21,855 nucleotides of DNA, from assembly GCA_934148875.1 (NCBI GenBank), contig CAKPDJ010000021.1, positions 1 through 21,855 on the forward strand, given 5' to 3'. Of the stretch, positions 5,922 to 10,620 are shown one piece after another. A program made the position numbers and the translations under genes. Every line of letters begins with the position of its first letter. Positions within the stretch are counted from its first letter, which is position 1. The notes below the pieces were generated by a model. It ran no database searches and had not been told where the DNA came from. It worked only from the letters and a program-made list of their open reading frames with translations. Source of the DNA: an uncultured Bacilli bacterium (GTDB lineage: Bacteria > Bacillota_I > Bacilli_A > RF39 > UBA660).

Positions 5922-5954
5922 TAGGCTGGTAATAATCGTAGTAAGGAGGACAAT

Positions 5955-7934
5955 ATGGAACAAAAAGATACAAAAATGTTCAAAATTCACTCAAAATATA
6001 CACCTAGTGGAGATCAACCAGAGGCAATAAATTCATTAGTTAAAGGAATTGAAAATGGTGAGAAATACCAAGTTTTACTTGGTGCAACTGGAACTGGAAA
6101 AACTTTTACGATTGCAAACGTAATTGAAAAAGTGAATAAACCAACTCTAGTTTTAGCTCATAATAAGACACTTGCAGGGCAATTATACGCGGAACTCAAG
6201 GAGATCTTCCCCGACAATCACGTATGTTACTTTGTCTCATATTATGACTATTACCAACCAGAAGCATACGTACCATCAACAGATACATATATAGAAAAAG
6301 ATTCTTCTATCAATGATGAAATAGATGAGCTTCGCCATTACGCAACAAGTTCACTTTTATCATATGATGATGTAATTGTAGTAGCCAGTGTAAGTTGTAT
6401 TTACGGTATTGGTGAGGTAGAAGAATATCGAAACAAAATGTTAAGCCTAGGAGTAGGTGATAATGTAGAGAGAAATACTATCATGACTAAGTTAGTCGAA
6501 ATGATGTATGAAAGAAATGATTTTGATTTTAAACGTGGTACCTTTAGAGTAAAAGGTGATGTTCTAGAAATTATACCAGCTTATGAGAATACAAAAGGAT
6601 ATAGAATTGAGTTCTTTGGTGATGAAATAGATAGGATTAGTGAAATAGATACTTTAACTGGAGTAGTTCTTCAAAATAAAAAAACATTAACTATTTTCCC
6701 AGCCAGTCACTTTGTAACTAGTGATGAAAAACTAATTGAAGCTGTAAAAAGAATTAAATTAGAACTAGCAGATAGAATTAAATATTTTAAGGATAATAAC
6801 AAACTATTAGCAGCAGAAAGAATAGAACAACGTACAAACTATGATATTGAAATGTTAACCGAAACTGGTTTCTGTCGTGGTATTGAAAACTATTCCAGAC
6901 ATATGGCTTTACGTGGTGAAGGAGAAACTCCAACAACCTTAATGGATTTCTTTCCTAAAGATTTTTTATTAGTAATAGATGAATCACATGTAACATTACC
7001 CCAAGTAAGAGGAATGTATAATGGTGACAGAGCTAGAAAAATGAACTTAGTAGAATATGGTTTTAGATTACCTAGTGCATTAGATAATAGACCACTAAAA
7101 TTTGATGAATTTGAGAAAAAAATCAATCAAGTTATTTATGTATCAGCAACTCCAGGAGATTACGAACTAGAGAAAACAAACAATAAGTTTATTGAACAAA
7201 TCATTCGTCCAACAGGATTACTTGACCCAACTATTGAAGTTAGACCAAGTGAGGGACAAATAGATGATTTAATTGACGAGATTAAAACCAGAATTAATAA
7301 AAATGAACGTACTTTAATAACAACATTAACTATTAGAATGGCTGAAGAACTAACAAACTACCTAAAAGATATTGATATAAAAGTAGCATATCTTCATAGT
7401 GAAGTAAAAACTTTAGAAAGAATGCGTATAATTAGAGATTTACGTCTAGGCAAATATGATTGTATTGTAGGAATTAACTTACTACGTGAAGGAATCGATA
7501 TTCCTGAAGTTAGTTTAATAGCTATAATTGATGCTGATAAAGAAGGTTTCTTACGTAGTGAAAGAAGTTTAATTCAAACGATTGGTAGATGTGCAAGAAA
7601 TGCTAACGGTCATTGTATTATGTATGCCGATAAAATAACTGACAGTATGGATAAGGCTATTAAAGAAACAATGCGTCGTCGTACAATTCAAGAAGAATAC
7701 AATAAAGAACACGGTATTACGCCACAAACTATCAAAAAGGAAATCAGAGATTTAATCAGTAACGTTGAAGAAAATAAAGAAACACAAACAACACCTAAGA
7801 AGAAAGATAAAAAAGAATTAATGAAAATGATTGATGAAATAGAAGAATCTATGAGAGAAGCTGCTAAAGAATTAGACTTCGAACGAGCTATGCAGTTAAG
7901 AGATGCTCTATTTGAGCTAAAGAGTGAATTATAA
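5955..7934 (+). CDS. uvrB: UvrB, excinuclease ABC subunit B, 659 aa
   Basis: UvrB is the damage-verifying helicase-like subunit of nucleotide excision repair. It is loaded by UvrA and then recruits UvrC to make the incisions. The sequence shows the complete family pattern. Walker A is GATGTGKT at 43-50, and the beta-hairpin region is rich in Tyr (YYDYYQPEAYVPSTDTY). Walker B is DESH at 342-345, and helicase motifs V and VI read GINLLREGIDIPE and QTIGRCARN. A C-terminal UVR motif at about 622-659 binds UvrC. The length is normal. AAGGAGG at 5943-5949 is 5 nt before the ATG. The gene follows the mobile-element junction by about 250 nt and overlaps the next gene by one base. I see no LexA-type box upstream, unlike uvrA. 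Confidence 0.98.
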   Translation: MEQKDTKMFKIHSKYTPSGDQPEAINSLVKGIENGEKYQVLLGATGTGKTFTIANVIEKVNKPTLVLAHNKTLAGQLYAELKEIFPDNHVCYFVSYYDYYQPEAYVPSTDTYIEKDSSINDEIDELRHYATSSLLSYDDVIVVASVSCIYGIGEVEEYRNKMLSLGVGDNVERNTIMTKLVEMMYERNDFDFKRGTFRVKGDVLEIIPAYENTKGYRIEFFGDEIDRISEIDTLTGVVLQNKKTLTIFPASHFVTSDEKLIEAVKRIKLELADRIKYFKDNNKLLAAERIEQRTNYDIEMLTETGFCRGIENYSRHMALRGEGETPTTLMDFFPKDFLLVIDESHVTLPQVRGMYNGDRARKMNLVEYGFRLPSALDNRPLKFDEFEKKINQVIYVSATPGDYELEKTNNKFIEQIIRPTGLLDPTIEVRPSEGQIDDLIDEIKTRINKNERTLITTLTIRMAEELTNYLKDIDIKVAYLHSEVKTLERMRIIRDLRLGKYDCIVGINLLREGIDIPEVSLIAIIDADKEGFLRSERSLIQTIGRCARNANGHCIMYADKITDSMDKAIKETMRRRTIQEEYNKEHGITPQTIKKEIRDLISNVEENKETQTTPKKKDKKELMKMIDEIEESMREAAKELDFERAMQLRDALFELKSEL

Positions 7935-8773
7935 TGAAAAAGTTTAAGAAAATATATATAGAAATTACTAATATCTGTAATCTTAACTGTTCATTTTGCA
8001 GTAAAGATAACCGTATAAAAGAAAGTATTTCCTTAACTAAAATGGAAGAAGTGTTAAATAAAATTAACGATTATACTGATTATGTTTACCTACATGTAAA
8101 AGGAGAACCACTATTACACCCAAAACTAAAAGAAATCCTGGATTTATGTGAAAAATATCACAAGAAAGTAAATGTTACTACTAATGCTACCTTAGTAAAA
8201 GAAAAAGAGTCCATTCTAAATCATCTTGCCATTCGCCAAATTAATTTATCAGTTCATAGTGAAAATAAAAAAGAAAATTATTTGGAAGAAATCTTTGAAG
8301 TAGTAGATAAATTAAAGAATAAGAATATCGTTTATCGCTTTTGGACTATGGAAGCTAATAATTTGCCAAAGGAATCTACGGATTCAGTGGAAAAAATAAT
8401 AAATCATTATCAGTTATCCCCAGAAATTGTGAAAAAACTAAAAAAAGACACTAATATCAAAATAAACAGTCATACTTATGTGAATAAAGCTAATCAATTT
8501 ATTTGGCCAGATATAAATAACGATTATTATAAGGAAACTGGTTATTGTTATGCTTTAAAAGATCAACTGGCTATTCTAGTAGATGGCACTGTTGTACCAT
8601 GTTGTCTAGACAGTAATGGAATTATAAATTTAGGTAACATTTACAATAATGATTTATCAGAAATTATAGGTAGTAGTCGTTACCAAGAAATGAGAATCGG
8701 TTTCTGCAATCGTAAAGTAACCGAAGAATTATGCAAACATTGCAGTTATAAAGAAAGATTTGACATAAACTAA
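7934..8773 (+). CDS. Radical SAM/SPASM-type protein, 279 aa
   Basis: The N-terminus carries the radical SAM 4Fe-4S motif CxxxCxxC at Cys15, Cys19 and Cys22 (ICNLNCSFC), followed by a TIM-barrel-like pattern that includes a GEP motif (VKGEPLLHPK). The C-terminal part has further cysteines (TGYCYALK, VVPCCLD, GFCNRK and ELCKHCSY), as in a SPASM or twitch domain binding an auxiliary cluster. Such enzymes start radical chemistry from S-adenosylmethionine, often on peptides or nucleic acids. The substrate here is not evident, and no precursor peptide is visible nearby. The ATG overlaps the uvrB stop codon by one base, so the two genes are co-transcribed and probably translationally coupled. No repair role can be claimed from this alone. 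Confidence 0.88.
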   Translation: MKKFKKIYIEITNICNLNCSFCSKDNRIKESISLTKMEEVLNKINDYTDYVYLHVKGEPLLHPKLKEILDLCEKYHKKVNVTTNATLVKEKESILNHLAIRQINLSVHSENKKENYLEEIFEVVDKLKNKNIVYRFWTMEANNLPKESTDSVEKIINHYQLSPEIVKKLKKDTNIKINSHTYVNKANQFIWPDINNDYYKETGYCYALKDQLAILVDGTVVPCCLDSNGIINLGNIYNNDLSEIIGSSRYQEMRIGFCNRKVTEELCKHCSYKERFDIN

Positions 8774-8787
8774 ATCATAAATATAAT
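8760..8787 (+). promoter_or_regulatory. Consensus sigma-A promoter
   Basis: A perfect TTGACA (8760-8765), a 16-nt spacer and a perfect TATAAT (8782-8787) overlap the end of the radical SAM gene. The -10 ends 21 nt before the next start codon. This starts a separate transcript for the 149-aa gene. Confidence 0.8.
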
Positions 8788-8808
8788 ATATTACAAGTGG
8801 GTGAAAAA

Positions 8809-9258
8809 ATGAAAATAATACGAAATGAAATGTGCTATGTTGAGAAGGAAGATATACTTTTTATAGGATCATTTCCCTCCAAAGTAATTGAAGAAGTACC
8901 TGTTTTTATAGAATCTAAATATATCAAATTTGAAAATAAAGAATCACTAGAGTATTGGAAACAAAAAGAATGTATTTTAGATTATGATGTAGTAAGTTGT
9001 TTAACTGATGAAAAATTAACTGCTACAATAACAGAAACTGAAGAAAAACTAGAAAAATTATGTGGACAATGGCTTTATGCTACTGAATACTATAGACGAA
9101 ATTTAGATAAAAATCATGAATATAACCAACAGATAAAAACTTTAAAATATCTTTTAAAGACACTAAAAGCTTATCAAAGTAATAGAAAGCAGTATGACAC
9201 TGAATTTAGTGAAATAATAATTGATAAGCCAATTCAAAAAAGGATTGACAACAAATAG
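8809..9258 (+). CDS. Hypothetical protein, 149 aa
   Basis: Not recognised. The frame opens at a GTG (8797), but that codon is part of the ribosome-binding region. The ATG at 8809, directly after GGTGA (8800-8804), is preferred and gives MKIIRNEMCYVE. The first 60 residues alternate strands and loops and include IESKYIKFENKESLEYW. Residues about 65-130 form a long charged helical or coiled-coil region, and the C-terminus is short and basic. There is no signal peptide or membrane segment. It has its own near-perfect promoter and is followed after 78 nt by another independent unit, so it is probably expressed alone and at a good level. The function is unknown. Confidence 0.7.
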   Translation: MKIIRNEMCYVEKEDILFIGSFPSKVIEEVPVFIESKYIKFENKESLEYWKQKECILDYDVVSCLTDEKLTATITETEEKLEKLCGQWLYATEYYRRNLDKNHEYNQQIKTLKYLLKTLKAYQSNRKQYDTEFSEIIIDKPIQKRIDNK

Positions 9259-9269
9259 CAAAAAATTAA

Positions 9270-9298
9270 TTGACACTAATACCATTATATAGTAAAAT
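9270..9298 (+). promoter_or_regulatory. Sigma-A promoter before the 99-aa gene
   Basis: TTGACA (9270-9275), a 17-nt spacer and TAAAAT (9293-9298) form a near-consensus promoter. The expected start point is about 9304-9306, at the foot of the hairpin described next. Confidence 0.75.
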
Positions 9299-9301
9299 AA
9301 C

Positions 9302-9323
9302 TCTCCTAATGTGAATTAGGAGA
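9302..9323 (+). promoter_or_regulatory. 5'-terminal hairpin with GNRA loop in the leader
   Basis: A perfect 9-bp stem (9302-9310 with 9315-9323) is closed by the tetraloop GTGA, a GNRA type. It would sit at the very 5' end of the transcript, just before the AGGTGA ribosome-binding site (9326-9331). Its 3' arm hides a second Shine-Dalgarno-like AGGAG. It is probably an mRNA-stabilising 5' hairpin or a translation control element. Confidence 0.6.
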
Positions 9324-9336
9324 AAAGGTGATAGAT

Positions 9337-9636
9337 ATGGCAATACATAATAAAGTATATATTGGTCATGTTGAAACAATCAATCTTGATGCTTCTGAAA
9401 AAACATCGCCTATTGAATCAAAAGTAGTAGCATTACAGTTATCTGGTTTTGATAAAATCAGTAAATTGCCTAAATATAAACCATTAAGAAAATATGGTGA
9501 ATATTATAAAGTAATTAGCATTGAGTCTAAACCTTTAACAAGCGGAATAGGAAGTATTGTTTATGATAAAATAATCAACCAAGCTATTAAAAAGACTGGA
9601 AAAAAAGAAGTAAAGGTATTAAAGAAAGTTGCCTAA
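9337..9636 (+). CDS. Hypothetical protein, 99 aa
   Basis: Unrecognised. The GTG at 9328 falls inside the AGGTGA ribosome-binding site. The ATG at 9337, 5 nt later, is the probable start (MAIHNKVYIGHVETINLDASEK). It is a small basic cytosolic protein with a strand-rich N-terminus and a Lys-rich C-terminal helix (INQAIKKTGKKEVKVLKK). No Cys pairs, signal peptide or membrane segment are present. A near-consensus promoter and a stable 5' hairpin suggest an abundant transcript. The stop codon lies in the loop of its own terminator (9625-9650). It could be a small nucleic-acid or ribosome-associated protein given the charge, but nothing specific supports that. Confidence 0.7.
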   Translation: MAIHNKVYIGHVETINLDASEKTSPIESKVVALQLSGFDKISKLPKYKPLRKYGEYYKVISIESKPLTSGIGSIVYDKIINQAIKKTGKKEVKVLKKVA

Positions 9637-9655
9637 ATGGTAACTTTTTTGCATT
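9623..9655 (+). terminator. Intrinsic terminator, copy A
   Basis: AAAGTTGCC (9625-9633) pairs with GGTAACTTT (9639-9647) with one wobble around the loop TAAAT, followed by more T. The stop codon of the 99-aa gene is in the loop. The block 9623-9655 is nearly identical to 10490-10522 after the surface-protein gene. Confidence 0.85.
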
Positions 9656-9667
9656 TTATTGCAAATT

Positions 9668-9730
9668 TTATAATCTTCCACTTGACAAAATTGACTGGGG
9701 GGGGGGTAGAATAGAAGTATATAAGAAAAA
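9668..9730 (+). promoter_or_regulatory. Poly-G promoter, copy 1 (candidate phase-variable promoter)
   Basis: TTGACA (9682-9687) and TAGAAT (9707-9712) are separated by 19 nt, of which the last ten (9697-9706) are all G. A second TTGACT lies directly before the G run. Ten consecutive G in DNA this AT-rich is not expected by chance. Replication slippage would change the spacer length, and thus promoter strength, in single-base steps: 19 nt is above the 17-nt optimum, so this copy may be in a weak state. The whole block, including the sequence after the -10 up to the purine-rich ribosome-binding region, recurs at 21776-21838. Confidence 0.8.
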
Positions 9731-9741
9731 GGGTGAAAAAA

Positions 9742-10491
9742 ATGAAAAAATTAATGGGAATTATTACACTTGTTTTTTGTACTATCATTATGATGGAATG
9801 TAACAATGTGTACGCAGATCAACCAAAAAGTTATTGGAGTCATATCATAACATCTAATGTTAATGTAGGAGAAAATATTTCGTTTGAGATTGGTCAACAT
9901 TCTGAAACTGAGTCAATATCAGGCATTGCCAATGGAAATGTATATTATTCAGAAGACATTTTAAAATCTATATTTGCTTATTCTGTTAATGGTACTGTTG
10001 AATATGATTCTAGTGTTTTAGAGTATGTGGATGTTACTGTCTCACAAAAAGGTGGCTGTTGTTATGAGTCACCAATTCCGAAAATAACTAAAAAGGATGG
10101 AAAAATTGAAATTTCTTGGGATAGTAGAGAAGGCTTCGATTGGGGATATCACGATACTATATTAGTTAATTTTAAAGTAATTTCAGTTCCTAAGAACAAT
10201 AAAACAAGTATAACATTTTCCTCTTCTCAGGGAAATTCAACTGTTTCGACAATAAATATTAATAGCAAGGTATTAACTAACAAAGAAAATACAAATGAGG
10301 CATTAACTAACAAAGAAGATACAAATGAGGCATTAGATAACAATAACGATAAAATAGCAGAAAAGGAAAGTATATTCAAAAATGATATAATAGTTTTTGC
10401 ATCTATTATTGGTAATGTAATCTTGCTAGCAACAACATTTATAACAATAATCTGTTGTAAAAAATCTAAAAAACAAAATAATAATTTTTAG
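9742..10491 (+). CDS. Secreted, membrane-anchored surface protein with cohesin-like domain, 249 aa
   Basis: The ATG at 9742 follows a GGGTGA site by 5 nt. The upstream GTG at 9733 is inside that site. A signal peptide is clear: MKKLMG, a hydrophobic core, and likely cleavage after VYA at residue 25. Residues about 35-165 show the strand pattern of cohesin-like domains: VNVGENISFEIG, then a GTVEYDSSVLEYVDV core, KIEISWDS, and ILVNFKVI near the end. A linker with two perfectly aligned 10-residue repeats (LTNKENTNEA and LTNKEDTNEA) follows. One transmembrane helix (about 213-237) and a basic tail KKSKK then anchor the protein in the cell membrane with the domain outside. There is no LPXTG motif. 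It is transcribed alone from the poly-G promoter and ends in its own terminator, which fits a switchable surface antigen or adhesin. Confidence 0.78.
   Translation: MKKLMGIITLVFCTIIMMECNNVYADQPKSYWSHIITSNVNVGENISFEIGQHSETESISGIANGNVYYSEDILKSIFAYSVNGTVEYDSSVLEYVDVTVSQKGGCCYESPIPKITKKDGKIEISWDSREGFDWGYHDTILVNFKVISVPKNNKTSITFSSSQGNSTVSTININSKVLTNKENTNEALTNKEDTNEALDNNNDKIAEKESIFKNDIIVFASIIGNVILLATTFITIICCKKSKKQNNNF
10273..10332 (+). repeat. Two 30-bp in-frame tandem repeats in the linker
   Basis: Units 10273-10302 and 10303-10332 differ at one base (AAT versus GAT, Asn versus Asp). A degenerate third copy begins at 10333. Each encodes ten residues of the spacer between the extracellular domain and the membrane anchor. 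Copy-number changes would keep the frame and alter stalk length. Confidence 0.85.
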
Positions 10492-10522
10492 AAATGTTGC
10501 CTAAATGGCAACTTTTTTCATT
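10490..10522 (+). terminator. Intrinsic terminator, copy B
   Basis: GTTGCC (10496-10501) and GGCAAC (10507-10512) pair perfectly around the loop TAAAT, followed by six T (10513-10518). Apart from one substitution and two single-base indels, the block matches terminator copy A at 9623-9655. Confidence 0.85.
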
Positions 10523-10528
10523 AACTGA

Positions 10529-10557
10529 TTGTCAAACAAATGTTTTATTGATATAAT
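10529..10557 (+). promoter_or_regulatory. uvrA promoter 1 with overlapping LexA-like box
   Basis: TTGTCA (10529-10534), a 17-nt spacer and a perfect TATAAT (10552-10557) preceded by TG form a strong promoter. Within the spacer, CAAACAAATGTTTT (10533-10546) matches the Bacillus LexA/DinR consensus CGAACRNRYGTTYG at 12 of 14 positions. A bound repressor would block RNA polymerase, so uvrA and its operon are probably induced by DNA damage. Confidence 0.7.
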
Positions 10558-10589
10558 AAATAAGTATTTTAATTAAATTTTAAATTATG

Positions 10590-10598
10590 TGGTATAAT
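10590..10598 (+). promoter_or_regulatory. uvrA promoter 2 (extended -10)
   Basis: TGGTATAAT at 10590-10598 is a perfect extended -10, 22 nt before the start codon of uvrA. There is no good -35 in front of it. It may supply a basal transcript independent of the LexA-like box. Confidence 0.55.
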
Positions 10599-10620
10599 AA
10601 CAAACAGAAAAGGTGATAAT

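Larger units (their letters stand above)
1..5930. mobile_element. Right-hand part of an integrated mobile element (ICE/IME or prophage remnant)
   Basis: An excisionase-like HTH gene and two tyrosine integrases lie at the right side of this stretch, directly before housekeeping DNA that starts at uvrB. The other genes fit mobile-element cargo: two unknown proteins, an ArpU-like regulator, a MazF toxin and a small partner. All face the same way, and base composition looks even more AT-rich than in the genes after 5955. No capsid, terminase, relaxase or replication gene is visible, so the class of element is open. The right boundary is inferred to lie between the last integrase stop (5701) and uvrB (5955), where repeats cluster. 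The left boundary is outside the window, so no flanking att duplication can be confirmed. No tRNA gene lies at the visible junction. Confidence 0.7.

Noticed and set aside
1..5930. Attachment-site core duplication (attL/attR)
   Set aside because: The left end of the element is outside the window. No stretch in 1-166 matches the 5702-5954 region well enough to call a core.
5821..5954. LexA-type box before uvrB
   Set aside because: The nearest half-sites (AAC and GTT around 5783-5793) are 5 rather than 4 nt apart and do not fit the consensus, so no box is claimed.
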